Shown here piece by piece: positions 40,383 through 49,211 of a stretch of 64,000 bases of DNA. Under the pieces are notes generated by a model. It worked only from the letters and a program-made list of their open reading frames with translations, did not search any database and was not told where the DNA came from. Position numbers and translations under genes: made by a program. How positions within the stretch are numbered: position 1 is the stretch's first letter; every line of letters begins with the position of its first letter. Source of the DNA: UBA6168 sp041392505 (lineage in GTDB: Bacteria > Bacteroidota > Bacteroidia > Chitinophagales > Saprospiraceae); NCBI GenBank assembly GCA_041392505.1, contig JAWKLX010000007.1, positions 1 through 64,000 on the forward strand, given 5' to 3'.

Positions 40383-40397
40383 TTCTAATGATTATCA
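40383..40397. promoter_or_regulatory. Fur-like box upstream of the di-haem peroxidase gene
   Basis: The minus strand reads TGATAATCATTAGAA, matching 13 of 15 positions of the Fur 7-1-7 consensus TGATAATCATTATCA. It lies about 180 bp upstream of the peroxidase start and about 245 bp upstream of the divergent helicase-like gene, within a 439-bp gap (40202-40640) where no other feature was found. Confidence 0.45.
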
Positions 40398-40640
40398 TCA
40401 TTACTACAAAATAGGTGGGCGAAGGTATGCTATTGGCGTAAAATTAACTATAGCAATAGGATGTTAAAGTCCAACTATAATTTTTAGCCGAATATCTTTT
40501 AGAGGCCAAAACTTGGTACTTCAGAGCAAAGGACTAAATTTGGGACTTTTACGGCTTGTGTGTTCATTTTCAATAACTTGTGAACAATTGACCAACGATC
40601 CAAATTGTAATTAATAAAGCAAAGACAAAAATCTGTTCCT

Positions 40641-43600
40641 ATGAGGAATAATCAATCTCCTTCCATTTATTCCATTTTCAATAATGCGCTACCATATTAT
40701 CTCGACCGTGTAGATATTTCCACACTTACCGATGAAGGCACCGCCTTTGCGGCAAATTTCCTTCAACAACTGTTAAAGGGAGAGATAAGTCAACAATTTG
40801 AAGCGTCCAGTACGAGCATTGAGAAGGTCAGTCATTTATATTTTGAATCTAAAAATTTATCCAAGACAATGGGGGCCAAAACATTGGGTTTTGGTTTTCC
40901 ACTATTGATCGATACCCATGAAGGTGAATTATTGGTGGCACCGCTTTTTATTTGGCAGATTTCCATTGAACCTGCCCAGACTAAAGTTGATGCTTGGGTT
41001 ATCAAGTTTGATCAAGGAAACTTTGTTCAACCCAACTATCAAGTAATCAGGCACTTGAAAGAAAAATTTGATCATGATTATCGTGAGAAATTAGAAGGGG
41101 CGATTGAAAATGGGGCTATCAAAGCTTCGAAGTTGGATAGCATTTGTCAAGATTTGGCGGATCGTTTTCACTTAAAAACCTTCATAGGGGAAGGGGGCAT
41201 TATTGAAGCGCCCGGCATCAATGAGATTGGTAGTTTTACGGAAGACGGCGCATTACATCGGTCTGGTGTGATTGGGATTTTTCCACCCCAACACCAAAGG
41301 ATAAGAGCATCTACTTCCAAACCTGAAAATGTTTTTGTGCATTCAGACGATTTGCCAGGGGCAGACCCTTTTGTTTTTCCATTTTTGGCCGCAGATCCCG
41401 AGCAAGTTACAGCTTTGGAACAAGTAGCAAATAAAAAGGTATCGGTTGTTGAAGGTGTTGATACTCTTGGTAAAGGGCAAACTTTATTAAACCTTTTATT
41501 TACAGCTTTACTGCAAGGGAAAAAATGCCTAATTGTTTCTGAACGTGCCCCGGCGCTTAAAAAGAATCAAAACCTACTGGCAAAATCCGGCCTTCATCAG
41601 TTGAATTTTTTATTGACCGATGCGCTAAATGACCGCGATCAAATCTTGGAATTGCTTCGTCTGGCTGCTAAAGGAATTAGCAGAAATATACCCTTGGACA
41701 AGCAGGATTTCCTTTTTAAAAAAAATAAATTCATTAGGGCTAAAAAGGCATTGGATGACACTTATCAATCAACAAATAAAAAAGTTTTTGGCGACCACAA
41801 TTGGACAGATACAGTCGGACTCTTCCTTAAGAGTAATCGGATTGAAGGTAAGGAGTTGCTTGCCAGCCACTTGCAGCGGCAGGATTTCAAATTTAACATC
41901 GATGAATATGAGGCTTTAAAGAAAGGGGTTGGCAATTGCTATCCTTTATTTCAAAAAATAAAGACATTAAAACACCCTCTTAGCAATCTGAATGACCGGG
42001 TTTTCCAACAAGTTTCGCCTGAAGGCGGGAGGTCTTATGTGGTCGAGCAACTGGATATTTTCGGGAAAAAGCGAGGCAGCTCCACCATAGATACATTACA
42101 GAAGTAGAGAGTTACCGAAATAAATTGGAAGGGCACTACCTTAATTATATCTCCGAAATTGACGCCTCCTATAAATTAGTTCATGAAAAAATCCTTGAGT
42201 ATCAAGACCAATTGGGCAAAGATTTTATTGAAGCCGGCACAAGTGCCTTTAGTTTCCCATTATTTTATTCAAAGAAAAAGAAAATCGTTGCGCTCAAAAT
42301 GGATGTAGCTAAAAACTACCGAAACCTGGAAGCGGATTTTTTGAACATAATCCTATCCTGAATTCTTTCAGTTCTGCAAAAAGAAGGATTTTTGATCCGG
42401 GAGGTAATAAATAACGAGTTGTTCAACAGTGCATTTTCTCATTGGAAAAATAAATTAGAGCTTATCATCCAAGAGGATGTCGTGCGTCTCAATAGTAAAA
42501 CTGCACACCCAAGCCTGGGGGTCAAAGAGGAGGTTACTCAATTAGAATATGCATTAGATTTGTTTATAGAGGAATTGAATGAAGCAAAGGTTTATCAAAA
42601 GCAACTGGAAAATAAAGCTTGACCGTTCCGCAAAGGCAAAAGTTTCTGGAAAATATCATTGAACAAATGGAGCAAACGCAGCTCAATTTGCGTGATTTCT
42701 CTGCTTTTTATCAATGGTAATCAACCTGGTTAGAACTAACTCCGTTGGGCGAAAAGTTGTGACTTCCATTGTAGAAAGTAAAGCCAACGGATTGGATAGC
42801 AGCTTTGAAAGTTGGTGATTTGGTAATTTATTGACGAATACCAAAATAGTTTTTTGCCCATTGAAAATGAGGATGTAAAAACTGATGAAAGTTGGCATGC
42901 TGAAGCCGTTAATACTGAATTTTATCAATGCTCATTGGCAAGAAAGGCAAGCGGAAGGGTTGAAAGATTTGAAGAAAAAAATAAAAATTTATTCGCTTAA
43001 TTTTTGATAAACCCCTTTTCAAAAAACAAGAATATTTGCCCCTTTCTGAAGTTTTTGAAGACTCAATGGATACGGTCACGGATTTTTTACCCTTACTATT
43101 CGTTACTCCTCACGTTGCTTTAAACATCATCCCAGAGGGTTTTAAATTTGATATGGTTATTTTTGAAGAAGCCAATCGGTTTTCTATTGAGCGGTCTACA
43201 GAAATGGCTGATCTTGGCCACCAGTTGATGATATTTGGTTCTGATGATAGCAATGGCAACGAGACAAGTTTATTGCAATATGCAATGGAAAATGAGGTCT
43301 CAGCGGTGAAAATAACCAACCGTTATGAAGCTCCTGTACAGAATTTGCCATTCTCAGAACTTCCCAAGGCCGCTTTTTTTTATGCTCGTAAATGTATGGT
43401 AGAGAATCTGGAAGGAAGATTCCACGAAATGGAAGGAGTCAATGACTTTGAAGCGCAACATATTATCCGGTTGCTCAACCAAATAAAACAAACCCCGCAA
43501 AGAGTCTTTCCTACAGTTGGGATCGTAGCTTTTACCATCGAACAACGAAATTTGATCTCGTCCTATATTTTGAAGCTAAAGCAACAGAATGTGGTCGGCA

Positions 43601-44400
43601 GTGAAAAAATCAGGCAATTGGAGCGAAATGGGATGGGGGTTTACTATGTAGAAGAACTTTTTGGCCAGCACTTCGATGTCCTGATAGTGTCTTGTACATT
43701 CGGAGCTGTCAATATCAAAGGGAAATTAACAAAGAAAATCTCATTGTTAAACACCCCAGAAGGAGTAAGTTATTTACAACTCTTAATCAATAAGCCACTC
43801 CAGCAGTTAATCATCCTACATTCCTTTAGTAATGAACATCTTGATGCCTTTAAAGGTAGGCAATGGGACAAAGGCACTTGGTTATTATCTCATCTAATCG
43901 GGATGTCGGAGGCGGCTCAGCAGGAGAATGAGCTTAAGTACTTAGAAGAATTAGAAATCATTGGAAAGAAGGAGCCGAGGAAGATCAAAAACCCCAATTT
44001 TGTAAAAGAAGTTGTCAATAGCTTGTCCGCCTACATCGATGAAAGTCGTTGCAAACTTCATGTCCGTTGGGAAGATGTATTACTGCCTTTAGTAGTTACG
44101 CCGATCAGTATTGATGGAAAAAATATTGTAGTAATCCCAGATGGCTTTTTTGCTGATACTCAGTACACATCTGGTGTGTGGGAACAGGCGCACATTAATA
44201 AACTTCAAAAGGAAAACTTTGAATTGATTCAAATTTGGTCATTGAATTGGATGAAAGATCCCGCTGCAGAATCGAGGAAATTGGCAAGTCAGATTATCAA
44301 AGTAAATGGGCAACCAATTTATGCTAAGGACAAAAATGAAAACCCAAGTACACCAATTGGCCAAGCTAATGAATTGGATAATTATGATGCGGTGGAGTAA
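40641..44400 (+). CDS. DUF4011/AAA-type helicase-like protein with degenerate ATPase and nuclease motifs (frameshifted middle)
   Basis: About 1,250 residues when frames are joined. The N-terminus and the Q-motif-like FLAADPEQVTALEQ match DUF4011-type superfamily I helicases. The P-loop reads EGVDTLGKGQT where relatives have GPPGTGKS-QT: Lys is kept but the Ser/Thr is Gly. The Walker B-like FDMVIFEEANRF replaces the usual DEAS. The C-terminal end FELIQIWSLNWMKDPAAESRKL matches the tail of the MTES_1575/Vsr-like nuclease domain fused to this family, but its catalytic Asp/Glu motifs are not evident. The frame is broken about five times at 42.07-43.03 kb. It may be an inactive relative of known defence helicases. 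Confidence 0.6.
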
Positions 44401-44480
44401 AAAATTTGAATCACTTCTTCCATCACGGAAACACTTTTCATGTATTTGTTTTGTGTGGAAATCTTTTGACTAAAAGGTTC

Positions 44481-44509
44481 TTTGTGAAGCGATAATGTTT
44501 TTACCTTTG
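44481..44509 (+). promoter_or_regulatory. Promoter-like TTTG-N17-TACCTTTG
   Basis: TTTG at 44481-44484, 17-nt spacer, TACCTTTG at 44502-44509. No clear gene begins downstream, only the short open stretch ending at 44693. Confidence 0.4.
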
Positions 44510-44540
44510 GTCTGCCTAAAATAATTCTCACTACTCAAGA

Positions 44541-44693
44541 CAAATAGACACCCCCTTTTATCCCTCTTTCTTCGAAGAGGATCATTCACACGAATCATTT
44601 AAGCATCTGGACCTGATAGTTTACGATCATGACAAAGAAAGGCCTACTTTATTAGCCAGATTTTTATTGACGGCACTACAGTATACCCAATAG
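44541..44693 (+). other. Short open stretch of protein-like sequence without a start codon
   Basis: About 50 codons read as FFEEDHSHESFKHLDLIVY then RPTLLARFLLTALQYTQ before a TAG. The composition is protein-like, but there is no ATG, and the frame upstream is closed by a TAA at about 44516. It may be the end of a small frameshifted gene starting near the promoter at 44481, or a remnant. I do not recognise it. Confidence 0.3.
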
Positions 44694-44719
44694 TGAAAAT
44701 TACTAACCAGGCTCCAATC

Positions 44720-44753
44720 AAAAAAGCCCGGCAAGGGAAACCTGCCGGGCTTT
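44720..44753. terminator. Terminator between the helicase-like gene and the IscA gene
   Basis: Stem AAAGCCCGGCAAGG / CCTGCCGGGCTTT with one bulged base and a GAAA loop, flanked by A and T runs. It lies 20 bp after the minus-strand IscA stop. Confidence 0.85.
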
Positions 44754-44772
44754 GTATTTTTATGATAGCTTA

Positions 44773-45111
44773 TCAAGCTGAAAAAGAAGTACCGCATCCA
44801 CACGTTGAAGTAGCATTGGGATTGTTAAATGAGAATCCTCTATTTTGCAAACCCTCTAACCAATCGATCTCCATGCCTAGAAGGTAAATAGCGTGAGATT
44901 TCTGCATAAAAACATTCATTCCATCTATGACATAAACTTCATCAGTTTCTTCTTTTTTATCAAATCCAAGGACATAAGAAAAGCCCGAACACCCGCCTCC
45001 TTTGACTCCAATCCTAAGACCATGATCATCTGGAATATTTTGTTCATCCCGTATTCTAAGGAGTTGTTTAATCGCTCCAGGTGTTAATGTAATTGGTTGT
45101 ATCGTAGCCAC
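44773..45111 (-). CDS. Iron-sulfur cluster assembly accessory protein, IscA/ErpA/HesB family
   Basis: 112 residues, the normal length. The three conserved Cys ligands are present: GGGCSGFSY and the C-terminal CGCGTSF. A-type carriers receive Fe-S clusters and pass them to target enzymes. It stands alone, bounded by a terminator downstream and a promoter (TAACTTTG) about 100 bp upstream. A cysteine desulfurase lies 42 kb away in this window, so the pathway genes are dispersed. Confidence 0.92.
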   Translation of the reverse strand: MATIQPITLTPGAIKQLLRIRDEQNIPDDHGLRIGVKGGGCSGFSYVLGFDKKEETDEVYVIDGMNVFMQKSHAIYLLGMEIDWLEGLQNRGFSFNNPNATSTCGCGTSFSA

Positions 45112-45207
45112 TTTTTATTGTTTTTAAGAATTTCTATGGTTTAAAAAAACAAGGAAGCGATCAAATAGCTTCCAAGAGAAAGATCAAATATAATCCCTTT
45201 GTTGTTG

Positions 45208-45239
45208 CAAAGTTATATATTTAAAGAGTTTAGAAAGAA
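45208..45239 (-). promoter_or_regulatory. Promoter for the IscA-type gene
   Basis: On the minus strand TAACTTTG (45208-45215) matches the -7 element TAnnTTTG, with a GTTTC stretch about 20 nt upstream as a -33-like region. It lies about 100 bp before the start codon. Confidence 0.5.
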
Positions 45240-45316
45240 ACACAGAAAAGGGAATATTGGTTGATTGTGTAAAAAGTTTTTCGTTCTTTGACAAATAGCG
45301 TGGAACGGATCAAATA

Positions 45317-45429
45317 ATCAGGGTTTTAAGTGAGTGGAAAATTTTGAAAAAAAATTCCACTCACTTAAAACCCTGATAGGGAGGTGAAAAATAAAAAAAT
45401 TGAAAATTTTTTTATTTTTTTCACCTCCC
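45317..45429. repeat. Two adjacent perfect or near-perfect hairpins
   Basis: The first has perfect 23-nt arms (45317-45339 and 45355-45377; core CAGGGTTTTAAGTGAGTGG) around a 15-nt loop. The second starts one base later (45379-45429) with arms GGGAGGTGAAAAATAAAAAA and its near-complement. Both are followed by T-rich sequence. They lie between the IscA promoter and the start of the next gene, so they may be stacked terminators, a structured leader or a repeat insertion. Confidence 0.7.
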
Positions 45430-45562
45430 TCTCTCCTTGTTTTTTCTGCTCCACGGGATTTGTCAAAGAACCAAGTTTTTTTAATAACATTTCTACATTT
45501 ATTTTTGCTTCTTTTGGGCCTTTTTTAGAAGGAATTCAAGAGAATTTACAAACACAAAAAAC

Positions 45563-46095
45563 ATGAAACATTCATTAACGTCATACTGGAAATTATCAAA
45601 ATCACTGTTCCTGCTTTGATCGTCTTTTTAACGGTCAACAGCATTATGAAAAACTATTTAGAAAAACAGTACCAATTAAAATTGCTGGAAAACAAACAAA
45701 ACAATAAAAATACAACCACCCCGATGCGTTTTCAAGCCTATGAAAGGCTTTCCCTTTTTTGTGAGCGGATTTCAATTCCAAATTTATTATTGAGACTGAG
45801 AGAAAAGGGCCAGACAGCAGCGGAGCTCAAATTGAAGCTATTGATGACCGTTCAACAAGAATTTGAATACAACATCACTCAGCAAGTTTATTTGTCAGAC
45901 CAACTATGGCAAATAATTAAATTATCCAAAGAAGATGTAATGAATATTATAAGTGTAGTGGCTGAAAAAATCGACCCCAAAGCACCCTCCGAAGAATTAG
46001 CGTCAGCCTTAATTCGCTTCCTAGAAACGCAACAATCTACGGTATTGGAAAAGGCATTAATAGCCATTAAAAGGGAGGCTACTATTTTATTCTAA
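45563..46095 (+). CDS. Conserved Bacteroidota membrane-anchored protein (DUF7935-like)
   Basis: About 175 residues. The frame open from 45529 encodes TFINVILEIIKITVPALIV, a single N-terminal membrane helix, and then a cytoplasmic Leu/Gln/Lys-rich domain ending in IKREATILF. The first usable in-frame start is TTG at 45616, which would cut the helix. An ATG at 45563 lies one base out of frame inside an A run (ATGAAACATTC). One missing A would join it cleanly, so a one-base assembly deletion is likely. Small one-helix proteins of this form are common and uncharacterised in Bacteroidota. Confidence 0.65.
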
Positions 46096-46469
46096 CTTGA
46101 AGCAACATAACTGGCTGATTGTCAATAGTAGTTTTGTAATCAACTGATATTCAATTACTTAGAAATTGAATTTCGCTATACCCTTGATAATAAGCGTGTT
46201 ATGACAATGTAAATTGACTGTTAAAAATTTAGAGAAAAAAAATTTTAAAAAAAGGTGGAATCCCCTCCCTTTGAAGTGGTTTTTTTTACCACCTTTGCAG
46301 TCCTCCATTAGAAAGGAACAACCCATGTTTCTTGATAGCCACCTGAATCGTGTTAGGGCACTTCAAAAGGCTTTTATTCGGAGATTTTCCTAGTTTACTG
46401 ATGCTACAAAATTTGTCCTAAGGACATTATTTAACACTTATTTTTTCACTTCCAACCAACAACAGGAGA
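46096..46469. other. Region upstream of dnaA, 374 bp
   Basis: No TTATCCACA-type DnaA box cluster is visible, so there is no evidence for oriC here. A G/A-rich then T-rich stretch at 46245-46300 (GGTGGAATCC to TTTTTTTTACCACC) can form a loose hairpin, and TACCACCTTTG near 46290 resembles a stretched -7 element. A promoter for dnaA probably lies here but is not resolved. Confidence 0.35.
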
Positions 46470-47945
46470 ATGGTAAAGGATTGCATTACAGTATGGGATA
46501 ACTGTCTTCAGATTATTAGACGGAACGTTAATGGCCAAAGTTTCAAAACATGGTTTGAGCCAATCAGGCCAGTGCATTTAGAAAATTCCGCCTTGACAAT
46601 CCAAGTGCCAAACAAGTTTTTTTATGAGTGGCTCGAAGAGCACTATGTAGCATTATTGAAAATGACCATCCGCAAAGAACTTGGTGACCGGGGGCGGTTG
46701 GAGTATCAAATACTCACAGGCGGAAACAGGATTCACCAAAACCAAGTCGTTACGCAGTCTATTGGCCGTCAAAATGGCTATACAACGACCATGACTAAGG
46801 AAAGAGAGAATGGTCATTCTTCAAGCAGTGGTGTAGGCCCTGGCGGTGTAGATGCAACCAACATAAAAAACCCTTTTGTAATACCTGGGATCAAAAAACT
46901 AAAAGTCGATCCTCAGCTGAACCCTACCTATACATTCGATACCTTTATTGAGGGAGACTGTAATCGACTTGCCCGGTCGGCGGGGCAAGCAGTGGCTAAA
47001 AAGCCTGGAGGCACAGCATTCAACCCTTTAGTTATTTTTGGTGATGTAGGTTTGGGTAAAACGCATTTGGCCCATGCTGTTGGGAATGAGGTGATGCGGA
47101 CTTTTGATAACAAAAGGGTTCTATATGTCTCTTCTGAAAAATTTACCAGCCAGATCATCGAATCCATTAAGAATAATGCAGTAAATGATTTTGTCAACTT
47201 CTACCAAATGGTAGATGTACTGATAGTAGATGATATTCAGTTCTTAGCAAACAAACAGAAAACCCAAGAAATCTTCTTCCACATTTTTAATCAATTGCAT
47301 CAAAACGGCAAGCAAATAATTCTCACATCCGATCGTCCACCTAAAGACTTAGATGGCATGGAGGAAAGGCTTATATCAAGGTTTAAATGGGGGCTGTCTG
47401 CAGATTTACAAGTACCTGAATTCGAAACAAGAGTAGCTATACTTGAGGCTAAAATGAACAGAGAGGGAGTGGATCAGCCAAATGATGTAGTTGAGTTTAT
47501 TTGCTACAATATTCAAAACAATATAAGAGAGTTGGAAGGGGTATTAGTGTCCCTCATTGCTCAATCATCACTGAATAGAAGAGAGATTGATGTAGAGCTG
47601 GCTAAAGATGTCACTCGGAATTTCGTGACCCAAATAAACAAAGAGATCACCCTAGATTTTATCAAAAATTTAGTCGCAGATCATTTTAGTGTTCCAGTGG
47701 AGAAACTTGGTGGCAAAACAAGAAAACGACAATTCGTCATTGCTCGCCAATTATCCATGTACCTCGCCAAGCACTTGACCGATAAGTCGCTTAAAGCTAT
47801 TGGTGAAATGTTCGGTGGCCGTGACCACAGCACGGTAATCTATTCGATCAAAACGGTACAGGATTTAATGGAAACAGATTTGGTTTTTAAGGATACCGTA
47901 TCAGAATTGGAAAAAAAGTTAAAGCTAAGCCTGAACGAAAAATAA
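46470..47945 (+). CDS. dnaA: Chromosomal replication initiator protein DnaA
   Basis: 491 residues with all four domains. Domain I runs from about 1-80 (SFKTWFEPIRPVHLE, KFFYEWLEEHY), domain II is a Gly/Ser-rich linker, and domain III is the AAA+ ATPase with Walker A GDVGLGKTHLAHAVG and Walker B VLIVDDIQFLANK. Domain IV ends in the DnaA-box-binding signature GGRDHSTVIYSI. The start gives MVKDCITVWDNCLQIIRRNV, a usual N-terminus. It is not followed by dnaN; two tRNA genes follow instead, a normal arrangement in this phylum. Confidence 0.96.
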   Translation: MVKDCITVWDNCLQIIRRNVNGQSFKTWFEPIRPVHLENSALTIQVPNKFFYEWLEEHYVALLKMTIRKELGDRGRLEYQILTGGNRIHQNQVVTQSIGRQNGYTTTMTKERENGHSSSSGVGPGGVDATNIKNPFVIPGIKKLKVDPQLNPTYTFDTFIEGDCNRLARSAGQAVAKKPGGTAFNPLVIFGDVGLGKTHLAHAVGNEVMRTFDNKRVLYVSSEKFTSQIIESIKNNAVNDFVNFYQMVDVLIVDDIQFLANKQKTQEIFFHIFNQLHQNGKQIILTSDRPPKDLDGMEERLISRFKWGLSADLQVPEFETRVAILEAKMNREGVDQPNDVVEFICYNIQNNIRELEGVLVSLIAQSSLNRREIDVELAKDVTRNFVTQINKEITLDFIKNLVADHFSVPVEKLGGKTRKRQFVIARQLSMYLAKHLTDKSLKAIGEMFGGRDHSTVIYSIKTVQDLMETDLVFKDTVSELEKKLKLSLNEK

Positions 47946-48003
47946 GATATTCTGGTTGAAAGTTTAGCCCTGAAAAAAAATACAAATAATCTCTTTTCAA
48001 TTT

Positions 48004-48033
48004 TTGGTTTTTATAAAACTAAATATACATTTG
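48004..48033 (+). promoter_or_regulatory. Promoter for the tRNA pair
   Basis: TTG at 48004-48006, 19-nt spacer, TACATTTG at 48026-48033, followed 40 bp later by tRNA-Ser. Matches the Bacteroidota -33/-7 consensus well. Confidence 0.65.
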
Positions 48034-48072
48034 CCGCCGCTTTGAAAGAAAAGTGAATAAGAAAACCCGCTA

Positions 48073-48159
48073 GGTGAGGTGGGTGAGTGGCTGAAACCAC
48101 CGGTTTGCTAAACCGGCGTACTGTAATAGGTACCGCGGGTTCGAATCCCGCCCTCACCG
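48073..48159 (+). tRNA. tRNA-Ser(GCT)
   Basis: Acceptor arms GGTGAGG / CCTCACC close the fold, with discriminator G at 48159. The anticodon loop TTTGCTAAA on stem CCGG/CCGG gives GCT, which reads AGC and AGU. The long variable arm (TACTGTAATAGGTA) and the T-arm GGGTTCGAATCCC are typical of serine tRNAs. CCA is not encoded. Confidence 0.96.
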
Positions 48160-48160
48160 C

Positions 48161-48180
48161 AAAATCTTTTTTAAGATTTT
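48161..48180. repeat. Short AT-rich hairpin between the two tRNAs
   Basis: AAAATCTT / AAGATTTT inverted repeat directly after tRNA-Ser. It may be a processing hairpin or a weak terminator. Confidence 0.4.
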
Positions 48181-48254
48181 TGCAACTTGTAAGAAACCCT
48201 TTCGTTTTATCAATTCCTTTTCGTCATAAAAGAATTGGCAAATCAAAAGGCATT

Positions 48255-48329
48255 CGGGGTGTGGCGCAGTCCGGTTAGCGCACCTGCTTTGGGAGCAGGG
48301 GGCCGCAGGTTCGAATCCTGCCACCCCGA
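48255..48329 (+). tRNA. tRNA-Pro(TGG)
   Basis: Acceptor arms CGGGGTG / CACCCCG with discriminator A at 48329. The anticodon stem CCTGC/GCAGG carries loop TTTGGGA, anticodon TGG. T-arm AGGTTCGAATCCT. CCA is not encoded. It probably shares a transcript with the serine tRNA, ended by the hairpin at 48366-48396. Confidence 0.96.
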
Positions 48330-48365
48330 CAACATAAAACACTGATATTCAGAGTTTTAAAATTT

Positions 48366-48396
48366 AAAAGCCCGCTGTTTACAGCGGGCTTTTTTT
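48366..48396 (+). terminator. Terminator after the tRNA pair
   Basis: Stem AAAGCCCGCTG / CAGCGGGCTTT with a TTTA loop and a T run. Confidence 0.9.
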
Positions 48397-48476
48397 GTTG
48401 GTTTACACAAAAGAGTACACAAATTAGGTTTTGAATTTAATCTTTCCGACCCAATTTCAATTAGAAGCTTAAGGTT

Positions 48477-49132
48477 TCAACTATTAAAAATTTGCTCCGC
48501 CAACAACCCCCACATAGTCATCAATGTAAATCCGAATAATATGGTCGAAGTGTAAAAACTCATCCATGCTATGGTATCGACAATGACCGAGCGGGCATTG
48601 GCCCCTTTTGCCGTTTCTGCCCCCCGTAACGCTGTCCTCAAAAATCAGGCACTCAGAAGTAGGGAGGTTCATCGGAAGCAGCTGCTTTCTCAAAATCTCT
48701 GGGTCAGGTTTTCCTTTTGAAACACTTTTTGCATGGAAAACACCTTTGAATAATGTCGCAGTTGGAGGTTGTCCAACACAAAATCGACATTCTCTGGAGT
48801 GGGCGGCAGTACCTACAGCCATGGGGGATTTGGGCATTATGTATTTCTTCCAAAAATCGGCTAAACCTTATGACTAATTGCAGATCGGGTAAAAAGATTT
48901 CTTTATAAGCTGCTTCTTTTTCCCAAGAGATTTGTCTTCGCCTGTTAAGCAAAACGATCTCCGAAAAGCCTTTCCAGGATCTCCTCGTTGATGCCATGTA
49001 CCTTTCTTTTATTTCTTCAATCGACATGTCCAGTCCCAAATCTGACAATTTTTTCTGCCAGGCCTGGTGGTGACCATCATGTTGTCCAAGCACTACTATG
49101 TCGTCCATGTCGAAAATGATACCTTTAATCAT
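48477..49132 (-). pseudogene. HAD-superfamily phosphatase / beta-phosphoglucomutase-like (frameshifted)
   Basis: About 217 residues if joined. The start at 49132 gives MIKGIIFDMDDIVV with the nucleophile and acid/base Asp pair (DMD). The cap domain follows (HHQAWQKKLSDLGLDMS). After a scrambled centre near 48.75-48.85 kb the Lys motif SKGKPDPEI and the Mg-binding CLIFEDSVTG appear, and the chain can end at a TGA at 48477-48479. Several indels are needed. It follows the symporter gene by about 80 bp and is probably the last gene of the arabinose operon, acting on a sugar phosphate. Confidence 0.7.
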
Positions 49133-49139
49133 TCTTTTT

Positions 49140-49205
49140 GAATTTCGGATTTGGATTTGCGATTTCAAAGCGGTTTAACCGGAAATCCGAAATCGCAAAT
49201 CCGAT
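49140..49205. repeat. Inverted repeat of the GGATTTGCGATTTC type
   Basis: Perfect 14-bp arms GGATTTGCGATTTC and GAAATCGCAAATCC flank a GC-rich centre (GCGGTTTAACCGG, itself a palindrome). It fills the gap between the symporter and phosphatase genes. Confidence 0.55.
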
Positions 49206-49211
49206 ATCGTT

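Noticed and set aside
40641..45111. Defence island around the helicase-like gene
   Set aside because: Neighbours are a peroxidase and an IscA-type carrier, with no methylase, toxin, Cas or other defence gene. The helicase motifs are degenerate.
46096..46469. Possible oriC next to dnaA
   Set aside because: No cluster of TTATCCACA-like boxes or clear AT-rich 13-mers was found. dnaA in this phylum is often away from the origin.
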